Shown here: positions 17,190 to 25,958 of the stretch, piece after piece
Layout: each line of letters opens with the position of its first letter
How positions within the stretch are numbered: the stretch's first letter is position 1
Source of the DNA: Ornithinibacillus bavariensis
GTDB lineage: Bacteria > Bacillota > Bacilli > Bacillales > Amphibacillaceae
NCBI RefSeq assembly: GCF_018333235.1
Contig: NZ_BORP01000001.1
Span: forward strand, 1,096,625 to 1,160,624
Direction: 5' to 3'
DNA length: 64,000 bases
Notes under the pieces: model-generated
What the model was told of the DNA's origin: nothing
What the model saw: only the letters and a program-made list of their open reading frames with translations
Databases searched by the model: none
Position numbers and translations under genes: made by a program

Positions 17190-17783
17190 GTGCCTAAAAA
17201 AGTTGATCATAATCACAAAAGGAAAATTATCGTTGAAACAGCTTGGAAAATCATAGAAACAGAAGGCATTGAAAAAGTATCTATCCGAAGAATTGCATCT
17301 GAAGCTGGAATGTCTACCGGAGCACTAAGACATTATTTCTCAAATCAAGATGAATTACTATTATTTATCATGGATTATTTTCTTGCTCGTGGGAAAGAAC
17401 GGTCGGAGAATAAATCATGGTCAAAAAATCCTCTTATTGCGGTACAGGAAACGTTGTTAGAATTGGTTCCTGTGGATCAGGATAAACAAACTGAAACTAG
17501 CGTTTGGCTAGTTTTCGCCATTCGCTCACTTACAAGTGTAGCTTTGAACACAAAAAAAGATGAACTAACTGAAGGAGAATATATTTTAATGGAAGCACTG
17601 CTTGAAATATTGATTAAAGCAGGCTATATAAGAAAAGACATAAATATTGAAATAGAAAAATTAAGGCTTTCGGCAGTCATTGAAGGTTTATCCATACATG
17701 CTCTATTAAGACCGGATATATTCACAATTGAAAAAACAGAACAAATTATTACTCACCACTTAAATGAACTTTGCAACCAATGA
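17190..17783 (+). CDS. TetR/AcrR-family repressor
   Basis: 197 residues. The helix-turn-helix is at about 25-55 (VSIRRIASEAGMSTGALRHY), and the C-terminal ligand domain is of the BetI-like type. GTG start with AGAGGTG upstream. It reads away from the membrane operon at 16143-17103 and presumably binds the palindrome between them, controlling itself and that operon. The inducer is unknown. No terminator is seen after it. Confidence 0.88.
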   Translation: MPKKVDHNHKRKIIVETAWKIIETEGIEKVSIRRIASEAGMSTGALRHYFSNQDELLLFIMDYFLARGKERSENKSWSKNPLIAVQETLLELVPVDQDKQTETSVWLVFAIRSLTSVALNTKKDELTEGEYILMEALLEILIKAGYIRKDINIEIEKLRLSAVIEGLSIHALLRPDIFTIEKTEQIITHHLNELCNQ

Positions 17784-18055
17784 TATATTAGTTAAACACT
17801 TGTTTTCTAATATAAACCCTGTGGAATGAACCGACAATGAAAGGAAGTAGGATCCTACCATAAATCCGAAGAGCAATTTTAAATGTGATTTTAAAAGTAA
17901 TAAAATATAAAATTGCTAACTGACGGAATCAATACGAAAGCTTAAAAAGTACACATATTAAATAAAGGATTTAAGTTGATAGTTAAAGCATGCTTTCCAC
18001 ATACTAACCCGAATACCTAAAATCTTTTGATTAAGGTAGAAAAGCCGGATTTATA
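17784..18055. other. Intergenic, nothing recognised
   Basis: AT-rich spacer between tetR and the MITE-like repeat. I see no open frame with a ribosome site, no hairpin with a U-run, and no repeat. Confidence 0.5.
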
Positions 18056-18292
18056 GAGGCTGGCACATAACAAAGAGATTTATTCTAAAAACGAACAATG
18101 GCCAAATTAGCTTCGGAAATATACGTAGACTCCTGCGGGAGGAGAGGCTACGGTGAGACCCCGGAGTGCGTAGCACGAGGAGGCTCACCAGCCGCCCGCG
18201 GAACGCGAAGTATATTTCCGAAGCGGGTTTACGCTGTAACTATATGAATTGTTCGATTTTTATTTTCAAATAAATTCTTTTGTCCCAGCCTC
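18056..18292. mobile_element. MITE-like repeat with IS1182-type ends
   Basis: 237 bp. It opens GAGGCTGGCACATAAC and closes with the complement of GAGGCTGGGACAAAAG; similarity of the two ends runs about 45 bp. A nested perfect stem GCTTCGGAAATATAC / GTATATTTCCGAAGC encloses a GC-rich core with CTCCTGCGGGAGGAG and GAGACCCCGGAGTGCG, a type of sequence scattered in Bacillaceae genomes. No coding frame. The ends match the start of the IS1182-family element at 63248, so that transposase could mobilise it. Confidence 0.65.
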
Positions 18293-18411
18293 ATATAAAC
18301 TGGGCTTCCCTAGTGCCAATCATGTTATTTTTTAATACAAATCACAATGTAACCTAAACAAAGAGTCGAAAACTATATTTACTGCTACAATAACGAACGT
18401 AGCAGAAGAAA

Positions 18412-18458
18412 ATTGGCTGGTTTAAGTCCAGTGCAGTACCGAACTCAAACCAGCCAAT
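18412..18458. repeat. Intergenic hairpin
   Basis: ATTGGCTGGTTT-AAG and CTC-AAACCAGCCAAT form a stem of about 14 bp with one mismatch and a 17-nt loop. No U-run. It lies in the otherwise featureless 18293-18640 spacer; its role is unknown. Confidence 0.4.
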
Positions 18459-18640
18459 CGGTTGTATAATTAAAACTCTAACTATTGAGAGTCACTACCA
18501 TAAAACTGATCCTTTTTGACGCTTCAGCCATTAGTTCTTTATAACCTGTCACAAGGATAAATAAAATCCTCACATTATTTTAGACAATAATCTTATCACA
18601 CTTACATTCCAAACAAGTGAGAACTTTATAGCATTAGAAG

Positions 18641-18669
18641 CAAAAAACTACTCGTTATCAAGTAGTTTT
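18641..18669 (-). terminator. Rho-independent terminator of operon B
   Basis: On the minus strand AAAACTACT and AGTAGTTTT form a 9-bp stem with an 8-nt loop, then TTTGCTTCT. It starts 12 bases past the murR stop and closes operon B. Confidence 0.8.
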
Positions 18670-18680
18670 CTTTTGAATAT

Positions 18681-19553
18681 TTATTTCTTTGCGACCATCT
18701 GATTTTTAAAAAAGGTAACTGCTTCCAGGGTTGAATCAAGGTGTTCCACCGTTTTTTCATACTCCTCTGAAGCTACACACATAAATAATATATCAATTAA
18801 ATGTAGCTGTGCTATCCGTGACGATGTTGCACCACTTCGAATGACAGCCTCTTTTGCTGTTGATGTAAAGAGATTAATATCTGCATAGCTTGTCAATAAG
18901 GAGTTACCATATTTCGTAATACTTATTGTTTTAACTCCTCTCTTCTTCGACAGCTCCAATAATTTTGCAACTTCTACCGTATTCCCCGAGAATGATATAC
19001 CAACAACAACATCTTTTGTTCCTTTATTAGCGATAGCGGTTGAAGCCATATGGAGATCTGAAAAAGCATGGACATGCTTATTAATCCGGAGGAACTTTTG
19101 CTCTGCATCCTTTGCTGTAATAAATGATGCGCCAAAACCAATAAAAATGATGGACTCTGCTTGAATTAATGTATGAACAGCCTCTTTTAGCCGTTCAATA
19201 TTCATCATCTTAACGGTTTCATTTATCGTTTGCATCGTATTGGCTGTTACTTTTTCAATGATTTTCATATAATCTTCATTTGGCTCGATATCACGATAAT
19301 CCGTCATATTTCGTTCCTGTAGGTCACCTGCAACACGTAGTTTCAGCTCCTGAAAACCATTGAATCCTAGGGATTTACAAAGACGAATAACAGTTGCACC
19401 ACTTGTTCCACTTTTTTTACCAAGTGCTTGTGCAGTTAGTAGAATCGCATCTTCCGGATGCTGTAAAATAAATGCAGCTATCTTTTGCTCAGAATTTGGC
19501 AGACTGTCAATCATTTCCTTCATAATAATCAATCCACCTTTAAGATTTGCCAT
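18681..19553 (-). CDS. murR: MurR/RpiR-family transcriptional regulator (operon B)
   Basis: 290 residues. The RpiR helix-turn-helix includes TAQALGKKSGTSGATVIRLC, and the SIS domain has IGFGASF and ISFSGNTVEVAKL. It is a clear paralogue of the regulator at 2749-3618; the two share long stretches around the DNA-reading helix (RLCKSL), so they may read similar operators. AGGAGGTG is eight bases before the ATG at 19553; a longer frame starting MIGGEVN has no good site. It is last in operon B, just before the terminator. The ligand is probably MurNAc-6-phosphate, from family knowledge. Confidence 0.88.
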   Translation of the reverse strand: MANLKGGLIIMKEMIDSLPNSEQKIAAFILQHPEDAILLTAQALGKKSGTSGATVIRLCKSLGFNGFQELKLRVAGDLQERNMTDYRDIEPNEDYMKIIEKVTANTMQTINETVKMMNIERLKEAVHTLIQAESIIFIGFGASFITAKDAEQKFLRINKHVHAFSDLHMASTAIANKGTKDVVVGISFSGNTVEVAKLLELSKKRGVKTISITKYGNSLLTSYADINLFTSTAKEAVIRSGATSSRIAQLHLIDILFMCVASEEYEKTVEHLDSTLEAVTFFKNQMVAKK

Positions 19554-19583
19554 GTTGACTTCACCTCCTATCATGTTTCTATA

Positions 19584-20537
19584 TTATTTCGATGTGTATT
19601 TTAACCTTGTAATAACATCACTTGTTAGCTCACCTTGAATAGCTCCTGCTAATGATCCAACAACAGGTGGTACGTCAGGTAACAAGAAAGAAAAATTCCG
19701 TTGACATTTTTCCACTAATAGATCCGATAAAATCGAGCTATTTTGAAATAGACCACCACATAGAATAATAGGAATCGAATCCTCTGTTGAAAATAATCTA
19801 TCAGCTAATGTTTTCAGACTATGATAAATCTCGTCCGCGACCTGATGTAAAATAGTTGCTGCCACCTGATCCCCTTGCTCAAACGCTTGAAATACTAGCG
19901 GAGAGACTGGAGAAATTGTCAGCTTTGGACTTTCAGACTGATAAACCTTGTCAATAAGCTGTCTTCCCGTCTTGGCACCAAAATGTTCATGGAGTAAATC
20001 TAGAAGTATTGTCTTTGGTCCACGCCCATCTTCATATTGGAGTGCTGCCATTATTCCTTTTCTGCCCACATCATATCCACTACCTTCATCACCAAGAAGG
20101 TAGCCCCATCCACCGACACGATCCTGCACCTGATGTTGATTAATTCCATATGTAATGGAGCCAGTTCCACATATTTGGACAATTCCCGGTCCACCAAAGG
20201 TTCCAGAATATAGTGCATTAAGGGCATCTGGCTCAACCCTAACTATCGGAGCATTCGGAAACGAGCCTTCTATTAATTCTCTTAAATAGAAGGCGGAATC
20301 GGCACTACCTGCACCAGATATTCCCGCAAAAACAGAGCTCACCTGTTCCAGACTATTAGGAATTTTTTCTTGAATATCCTGAAACATTTGCTGAAATAAT
20401 TCCCGTAAATACTGCTTTGAAACAGTATTCGGATTTGTCGAACCATATTGTTCATTGGTCAAGATATTACCATGTTGATCAGCCAACATGACTTGTGTTT
20501 TGGTACCTCCACCATCTATACCAATAACATAATTCAT
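19584..20537 (-). CDS. murK: BadF/NagK-type amino sugar kinase, MurK-like
   Basis: 317 residues of the ASKHA fold. The phosphate loop is GIDGGGTKTQ, then FAGISGAGS, ICGTGSITYG and GDEGSGYDVGRKG, and the last adenosine loop is CGGLFQNSS. These are the landmarks of the N-acetylglucosamine kinase / MurK group, and MurK phosphorylates MurNAc and GlcNAc at O6. Its place between murQ and murR, in an operon with NamZ and an ABC importer but no PTS, makes MurNAc kinase the best reading: NamZ frees MurNAc inside the cell and this enzyme makes MurNAc-6-phosphate. A GlcNAc-only kinase is the alternative. AGGTG is eight bases before the ATG. Confidence 0.82.
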   Translation of the reverse strand: MNYVIGIDGGGTKTQVMLADQHGNILTNEQYGSTNPNTVSKQYLRELFQQMFQDIQEKIPNSLEQVSSVFAGISGAGSADSAFYLRELIEGSFPNAPIVRVEPDALNALYSGTFGGPGIVQICGTGSITYGINQHQVQDRVGGWGYLLGDEGSGYDVGRKGIMAALQYEDGRGPKTILLDLLHEHFGAKTGRQLIDKVYQSESPKLTISPVSPLVFQAFEQGDQVAATILHQVADEIYHSLKTLADRLFSTEDSIPIILCGGLFQNSSILSDLLVEKCQRNFSFLLPDVPPVVGSLAGAIQGELTSDVITRLKYTSK

Positions 20538-20549
20538 CCTATCATCACC

Positions 20550-21446
20550 TTAAACAGCATCTTTTGTTTCTAAATATTCAATCGATTCTCTTAGATTATC
20601 GTCATAATCCTTAAGAATTTCAAATGCTTCCATTGCAGAAACGTGAAATTTACTAACTAGTACAGCTGCTTTTAATCGATAATTACAAGCTAGCAATGAA
20701 TTTTTTGCTGATTCTTCATCCACTTTTGCAATGTCACAAATGATTTGTATTGTCCGCTCTCTTAATTTAATATTGGAAGCCTGCACATCAACCATATAAT
20801 TATCATAAACCTTTCCAAGTTTAATCATAGTAATTGACGAGATCATATTTAACACAAGCTTCTGTGCTGTACCTGATTTTAATCTAGTAGAGCCAAGGAT
20901 GAACTCTTCTCCCACTATTAATTCAATTGGGTTATCTACAATAGCAGCAATTGGAGAGCTATCTCTACAAACAATTCCAGCTGTAGGAATCCCTAACTCC
21001 TTTGCTTTATTAATTCCACCAATAACATAAGGTGTTCTTCCACTAGCTGCAATTCCAATAAGTACATCGTTGCTTGTTGCAATTTCCGCTAATTCCTTCG
21101 CACCTTGTTCTTCATCATCTTCTGCATTTTCAACGGCTTGACGAATTGCACGCTCGCCTCCCGCAATTAGTGCCGTAAATAAATCTGGACTCACACCAAA
21201 AGTCGGTGGACATTCTGATGCATCTAGAACTCCCAGTCGTCCACTTGTTCCTGCACCCATATAAATTATTTTTCCACCATTTTGGATTGCCCTTATACAC
21301 GATTCGATTACTGGCTTTATTTGTGGAATAGCTTTCTCTACAACGGATGGTACTGTTTGATCAGTCGCATTCATTTCTGCTAGCAGCTCTTCCACAGTCA
21401 TCGTATCTAATTTTCCTGCCACACGATCCACTCCCTCATGCATCAT
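20550..21446 (-). CDS. murQ: N-acetylmuramic acid 6-phosphate etherase (operon B)
   Basis: 298 residues, a second MurQ in the window. It keeps [20 protein letters not shown] with the first conserved glutamate and AVENAEDDEEQGA with the second. The N-terminus (MMHEGVDRVAGKL) departs from the usual NP/RNE-type opening and from the operon A copy, while the rest aligns throughout. The start overlaps the namZ stop by 11 bases, so it is translated by coupling; the ATGs at 21446 and 21443 are equally possible. It should turn the product of the downstream kinase into GlcNAc-6-phosphate. Confidence 0.94.
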   Translation of the reverse strand: MMHEGVDRVAGKLDTMTVEELLAEMNATDQTVPSVVEKAIPQIKPVIESCIRAIQNGGKIIYMGAGTSGRLGVLDASECPPTFGVSPDLFTALIAGGERAIRQAVENAEDDEEQGAKELAEIATSNDVLIGIAASGRTPYVIGGINKAKELGIPTAGIVCRDSSPIAAIVDNPIELIVGEEFILGSTRLKSGTAQKLVLNMISSITMIKLGKVYDNYMVDVQASNIKLRERTIQIICDIAKVDEESAKNSLLACNYRLKAAVLVSKFHVSAMEAFEILKDYDDNLRESIEYLETKDAV

Positions 21447-22602
21447 CTTTAGCTGTGTATAGTAAATATTTTATTCGTTTTTCTTCAAACTGTTTTATAG
21501 CTTGAGGTAGTTGATTTAAAAATGCGTTTGTTTTCCCTTTTGTAATCTGCTTCCGTAATTGGTCAGTTCCTGCTAACAAATCTAAAAAGTACCGTTCCTC
21601 TTCCCCGGATTGTATAAATGTAATGTCATTTGGATAAAGACGATAGATCGTCTCCAATAATAAGACACCCACCTCAAAAGCTCGTAGCTTATCACGATCT
21701 GAGACATGGAGCTGAACTCCTTCACACACTACTCCTTCATGCTTTTGGTACATAGGTTTAAAGACTGTTGGCCGAAATAATACTCCTTCAAGCTGTAAAG
21801 CATTCATTTCGTCTGCTAATTTTCGTCCATCAATAAATGGTGCTCCAATAACTTCGAAAGGCTTTGTGGTACCTCTTCCCTCTGAGAGATTAGTTCCTTC
21901 AACTAAGCAAGTTCCTGGATACAAGACACACATATCCATCGTTGTTGTATTTGGGGTTGGTGAAACCCAGAATAAATCCGTTTGGTCAAAATACATCTCT
22001 CTTGACCAGCCCTCCATCGGAATTACCTCTAGTTCACAATCAATGGAAAATTCATGCTGGAAAAGAGTTGCTAATTCACCTATTGTCATCCCATGCCGTA
22101 CTGGTATCGGGAATTGCCCAACAAAGGAAGTAAAGTTACTTTCTACGATATTGCCTTCAACGGTTAAACCATTAATCGGATTAGGTCGGTCTAATACGAC
22201 AACTTTCTTTCCAGCGATACCGCACATTTGCATCATATTTGCTAACGTATAGATAAACGTATAATAACGTGTACCAATATCCTGCAGGTCACAAAATACA
22301 ACATCAACATTCTCAAGCATTTCGAGATTAGGCTTTTTATCTTTATTATATAAGCTATAAATTGGCACTCCTGTGTAGGAATCAACACTCGAATCAATAA
22401 GCTTTCCTTCCTGCACTTCCCCTCTTAGTCCATGCTCAGGCCCAAATAATGCAGAAAGAGTTAGATTAGGATGGTGATGAAATAAGTCAATGGTTGCTTC
22501 TAGTTTTTTATTTACACCTGTTAGGTTTGTTAATACTCCGATTTTCTTACCAACATATGCTTCTGTATGTTTCTCCAAAAAGACCTCTAAGCCAAGCTTC
22601 AT
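21436..22602 (-). CDS. namZ: Exo-beta-N-acetylmuramidase NamZ (DUF1343), cytosolic form
   Basis: 388 residues, DUF1343 family. Landmarks are GVLTNLTGV, FGPEHGLRG (family catalytic glutamate/histidine region), FCDLQDIGTRYYTF, VLDRPNPI and SEGRGTTKPFEVIGAP. NamZ of B. subtilis removes MurNAc from the non-reducing end of MurNAc-GlcNAc. That protein is exported, but this one begins MKLGLEVF without any signal peptide, so the disaccharide must be imported first. Operon B supplies an ABC importer directly upstream and kinase and etherase downstream. AGGAGG is seven bases from the ATG at 22602; the ATG six bases earlier is too close to it. Confidence 0.92.
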   Translation of the reverse strand: MKLGLEVFLEKHTEAYVGKKIGVLTNLTGVNKKLEATIDLFHHHPNLTLSALFGPEHGLRGEVQEGKLIDSSVDSYTGVPIYSLYNKDKKPNLEMLENVDVVFCDLQDIGTRYYTFIYTLANMMQMCGIAGKKVVVLDRPNPINGLTVEGNIVESNFTSFVGQFPIPVRHGMTIGELATLFQHEFSIDCELEVIPMEGWSREMYFDQTDLFWVSPTPNTTTMDMCVLYPGTCLVEGTNLSEGRGTTKPFEVIGAPFIDGRKLADEMNALQLEGVLFRPTVFKPMYQKHEGVVCEGVQLHVSDRDKLRAFEVGVLLLETIYRLYPNDITFIQSGEEERYFLDLLAGTDQLRKQITKGKTNAFLNQLPQAIKQFEEKRIKYLLYTAKDDA

Positions 22603-22617
22603 CGTCATTCCTCCTGC

Positions 22618-23469
22618 CTATTCCTTTACTGCACCGCTCATTGCCCCACCAATAAAGTGTCGTTGTAGTAATAGGAATATCGTGATAATAGGAATCATCG
22701 AAATAATCGCACCAGCTGCAATTAAACGCCAGTCAGATGTGAACGTTCCAGAAAGCATGTTCAGACCAAGTGGTAATGTAAACATTTCCTGTTCATTGAC
22801 GATAATCAATGGCCATAGGAAATCTCCCCATGCTGACACAAACGTAAAGATGGTTAGTGTTACCATTGCTGGTTTCACAAGCGGCATTAAGACCCGGAGC
22901 CATATTTGAAAACTATTTGCCCCATCCATTCTCGCAGACTCGTCAAGCGACTTCGGTACAGTCATAAATGCCTGGCGCATTAAGAATACACCAAATGCGG
23001 TCGTGACATGTGGTAGAACCATCCCTAAATACGTATTTTGTAGTCCAAGCTTTAATGAAATAATATAAACTGGAATCATTAATAATTGGAAAGGTATCAT
23101 CATCGTCGTGATAATTAGTATAAAAATTATATTTTTTCCTTTAAAGTTCATTCGAGCAAGCGGATAAGCCGCCAGTGAACAAAAAAGCACGTTTAAGACA
23201 ACTGTTAATACAGATACCACAACACTATTGAACAAATATCTCCAAAATGGGAATACTTCCATTACCTTTGAAAAATTTGATAATGTAGGGTGTTCTGGTA
23301 ATAGCTTTGGTGGATATTGAAAGATATTCTCACTACCAGCTTTTAACGATGTTGAAAGTAACCATAGGAAAGGTCCAATCATAAATAAGGTGATAGCGAT
23401 TAATAGAATATATGAGGATATCTTTTTCACTATTTGTCGATTAGAAGATAATTTCTTTTGCTTAGCCAT
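22618..23469 (-). CDS. ABC sugar importer permease, MalG type (operon B)
   Basis: 283 residues, six predicted helices, the usual CUT1 length. The EAA loop reads ESARMDGANSFQIW, with Ser in place of the second Ala. The N-terminus is basic (MAKQKKLSSNRQ), then one helix and the PPKLLPEHPTLSNF loop typical of this family. It lacks the hydrophilic insert found in the operon A counterpart. It starts 12 bp after the MalF-type gene. Inferred cargo is MurNAc-GlcNAc, because namZ follows directly. Confidence 0.92.
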   Translation of the reverse strand: MAKQKKLSSNRQIVKKISSYILLIAITLFMIGPFLWLLSTSLKAGSENIFQYPPKLLPEHPTLSNFSKVMEVFPFWRYLFNSVVVSVLTVVLNVLFCSLAAYPLARMNFKGKNIIFILIITTMMIPFQLLMIPVYIISLKLGLQNTYLGMVLPHVTTAFGVFLMRQAFMTVPKSLDESARMDGANSFQIWLRVLMPLVKPAMVTLTIFTFVSAWGDFLWPLIIVNEQEMFTLPLGLNMLSGTFTSDWRLIAAGAIISMIPIITIFLLLQRHFIGGAMSGAVKE

Positions 23470-23481
23470 TTCGAATCCCCC

Positions 23482-24348
23482 TTATTCTGAGTTGTCCTTA
23501 CCCATTACTTTTAAGTTAATGAGTGAGAATACTAAAGTTAATAAGAATAGAATAACACCAGCAGCACTAGCATAACCCATATTTAGGCGGTCGAATGCTT
23601 GGGTGTAGATGTAAAATACTAAAGTTTCCGAGCTATGAAGTGGTCCCCCACCTGTCATGATATAAATCTCTTCAAACACCTTCATTGCTGCAATTGATGA
23701 CATAATTGTAACAATTAAAACAAAAGGCATAAGCATTGGTATCGTTACACGAGTCATCTTTTGCCACCAGTTCGCGCCATCAATATCAGCAGCTTCATAT
23801 AAGGATTCTGGAATTGATTGAAGTCCTGCTAAATAAATGATCATATAATAACCTAAACCCTTCCAAACGGTTACAAGCATGACCGCAAATAATGCAGTCT
23901 GTGTTTGAGTTAACCACGGAATTGGTTCAGAGATAATATTCAACAAATCAAGAACATAATTCAAAAGTCCATTCTCTTTATATACCCAGTCCCATGCAAT
24001 TCCTGCAACAACTAATGATGTCACAACTGGAATATAATAGGCACTTCGGAAAAAGCCAATCCCTTTTAATTTCTGGTTTACTAATACTGCTAAAAATATC
24101 GGTAATACAACAAGAGCAGGTACAACACCAATTAAGTAAATTAAGGTATTCTTTAAGGTTTTCCAGAATAAATCATCCTGGAAAAGATCCTTATAGTTAT
24201 CTAATTTCACAAACGATGGATCGGTAACCATATTGTAATCGGTGAAACTCATCCAGATCGCTTGCAACATTGGATAAAAAATAAAAGCCCCAAGAATGAT
24301 ACATCCGGGAAGTAAAAATAAATATGGTGTTAGCTTATTCGTTCTCAA
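23482..24348 (-). CDS. ABC sugar importer permease, MalF type (operon B)
   Basis: About 288 residues with six helices. The EAA loop is EAADIDGANWWQKM and GGGPLHSSETLVFYIY lies before the last helices. I place the start at the TTG at 24348 (reading RTNKLTPYLFLLPG) because GGGGTG is seven bases upstream; an ATG at 24363 gives five more residues but has a poor site. It pairs with the MalG-type gene to form the channel. It follows the lipoprotein gene after about 120 bp containing a small hairpin. Confidence 0.9.
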   Translation of the reverse strand: MRTNKLTPYLFLLPGCIILGAFIFYPMLQAIWMSFTDYNMVTDPSFVKLDNYKDLFQDDLFWKTLKNTLIYLIGVVPALVVLPIFLAVLVNQKLKGIGFFRSAYYIPVVTSLVVAGIAWDWVYKENGLLNYVLDLLNIISEPIPWLTQTQTALFAVMLVTVWKGLGYYMIIYLAGLQSIPESLYEAADIDGANWWQKMTRVTIPMLMPFVLIVTIMSSIAAMKVFEEIYIMTGGGPLHSSETLVFYIYTQAFDRLNMGYASAAGVILFLLTLVFSLINLKVMGKDNSE

Positions 24349-24444
24349 GGTTTCACACCCCATTCTCTATTTGAGGTTTATTATTATTTCTAGTAAAATT
24401 CCATTTTAAAACCATCTTATAAAATACAACCTAATAATAAGAGA

Positions 24445-24462
24445 GAGGGGTGATCCCCCCTC
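24445..24462 (-). terminator. Short hairpin after operon B lipoprotein gene
   Basis: GAGGGG / CCCCTC stem of six G-C-rich pairs with a 6-nt loop, about 8 bases after the lipoprotein stop, followed by TCTCTTATTATT on the minus strand. Probably a weak attenuator or 3' stabiliser inside the operon. Confidence 0.45.
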
Positions 24463-24469
24463 GTCTTCA

Positions 24470-25771
24470 TTATTTTGCTAAAATGTCATTCCATTCTTGT
24501 TCTGCTTGGTCAAGTGCCTCTTGTGGAGTCATTTCTCCAAGCATAGAAGCTGAAATAGCGTCGTACATTGCTTGTCTTAGTTCATCATAGTTTTTCATTG
24601 GAGGAACTAATAGCTCAGCACTATCTAATTGTGATGCAGATACAATTCGAACTAAATCCGTTGGTTCTGCATCGTCACCAGCTTCTGTGAAGTATGGATC
24701 AGCTAGAGCTTCTACGTTAGATGGTAGAATTGGTGTTAGTTTCGAGAATTCTAATTGGTTCTTTCCATTAGTTAGGAATAAAGCAAATTTAACTGCTGCT
24801 TCCTGATGTTTTGTTTGCTTTGGAACTACAACGTTTTGTACTGACATTGTTTTCTTACCAGATTTACCTGTAATTGCTTGTGAAGGAATTGTGTTTGCGT
24901 ATAGATCTGGAGCATTTTCTTTAACTTGTACAATAAATTGAGAACCGTCAAAGAACGCTACTTGACCTGCTTGATACATATCAATTGTAGAACGTTGGTC
25001 TCCAGTTAAAGCTTCTCTAGGAATTAAACCATCTTGATATAGTTTTGTGAAATATTCAAATGCATATAGACCTTCAGGTGAATTGAATGCAGCTTTTGTT
25101 CCATCTTCATTTGTTAAATCTGCACCCATCATTACCATATGTTGAAGTACTAAAGATAGATCCATTGATGGGAAATATCCATACTTACCAGTTTTTTCTT
25201 TAATGATTTTTGCATACTCAGCAGCTTCCTCATAAGTAGTTGCTGGTTTTTCTGGGTCTAATCCTGCTTCTTCGAATATTGCTTTATTATTTAATGTTAC
25301 AGAAGTTGATAGATACCAAGGAATCGCAAAGGTTGTACCATTGATATTGTTTGCTTCCCAAGCACCTTTTACATATAAAGCCTTGTCTTCATCAGATACT
25401 GCTTCATCCATATTAACTAGTGCATCAAGTTCAGCTAGCTGAGATGCAAATGTTGGGTTAAGGTTTACAACATCTGGAGCTGTGTTCGTTGTAACTGCAG
25501 ATAGAATTTTCTTACTTAAATCTGCTGCCGGAACATCCAACCATTTAATTTTAATATTTGGATTTTCTCCCTCAAAGTCCTTAATAATACCGTTAATATA
25601 ATCTGTGAACGTTGGCTGTAACTGCATTGTCCAGAATTCTAATTCGATTTGTTCATCTCCTGAAGCATTCTTAGAATCCTTTGATTTACCTTCATCCTTG
25701 CTTCCACATGCTGAAACAACAAGCATCGTAATAACAAGTAATAGGGCTAAGAAACCTAATTTCTTTTTCAT
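24470..25771 (-). CDS. ABC extracellular sugar-binding lipoprotein (operon B)
   Basis: 433 residues. The signal peptide MKKKLGFLALLLVITML ends at the lipobox VVSAC, and an acidic linker rich in Lys, Asp and Ser follows. The body is SBP_bac_1, with ELEFWTMQLQP at the start and a helical C-terminus. The start at 25771 has AGGGG seven bases upstream; the longer GTG frame is less likely. It heads operon B, about 130 bp after a consensus-like promoter. Inferred ligand: MurNAc-GlcNAc or a related wall disaccharide, because namZ and murK are in the same operon. Confidence 0.93.
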   Translation of the reverse strand: MKKKLGFLALLLVITMLVVSACGSKDEGKSKDSKNASGDEQIELEFWTMQLQPTFTDYINGIIKDFEGENPNIKIKWLDVPAADLSKKILSAVTTNTAPDVVNLNPTFASQLAELDALVNMDEAVSDEDKALYVKGAWEANNINGTTFAIPWYLSTSVTLNNKAIFEEAGLDPEKPATTYEEAAEYAKIIKEKTGKYGYFPSMDLSLVLQHMVMMGADLTNEDGTKAAFNSPEGLYAFEYFTKLYQDGLIPREALTGDQRSTIDMYQAGQVAFFDGSQFIVQVKENAPDLYANTIPSQAITGKSGKKTMSVQNVVVPKQTKHQEAAVKFALFLTNGKNQLEFSKLTPILPSNVEALADPYFTEAGDDAEPTDLVRIVSASQLDSAELLVPPMKNYDELRQAMYDAISASMLGEMTPQEALDQAEQEWNDILAK

Positions 25772-25878
25772 TGTTTTTCCCCTTTCTGCTTTCACCTAGT
25801 TTGTTTTTGGATTACAGAACCCATTTTTTTCTATCTATCTGAATTCTAGTAATCTAGTAGCTTAAAAGCACCTTTATT

Positions 25879-25892
25879 TGTAAACCCTTTCA
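25879..25892. promoter_or_regulatory. Candidate cre site (CcpA) for operon B
   Basis: On the minus strand TGAAAGGGTTTACA matches TGWAARCGYTWNCA at all positions but the central C. It falls at roughly +6 to +20 relative to the promoter at 25905-25933, a classic position for catabolite repression. Confidence 0.5.
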
Positions 25893-25904
25893 AATCACAA
25901 CCTA

Positions 25905-25933
25905 AGTATATTAAATTATATTCCGATAGTCAA
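25905..25933 (-). promoter_or_regulatory. Sigma-A promoter of operon B
   Basis: TTGACT (25933-25928), 17-bp spacer, TATACT (25910-25905) on the minus strand, about 130 bp upstream of the lipoprotein start. Both hexamers match five of six consensus bases. Confidence 0.75.
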
Positions 25934-25943
25934 TCTGTTTTTT

Positions 25944-25958
25944 TGAAATAAAATTTCA
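25944..25958. promoter_or_regulatory. Candidate MurR operator 1 (operon B)
   Basis: TGAAAT-AAA-ATTTCA, perfect palindrome, 10 bp upstream of the -35 of operon B. A near match lies at the operon A promoter (12752-12766). Confidence 0.5.

Noticed and set aside
18056..18292. rRNA or tRNA fragment, because of high GC and hairpins
   Set aside because: No tRNA cloverleaf or known rRNA stretch; the ends match an IS1182-type element instead.
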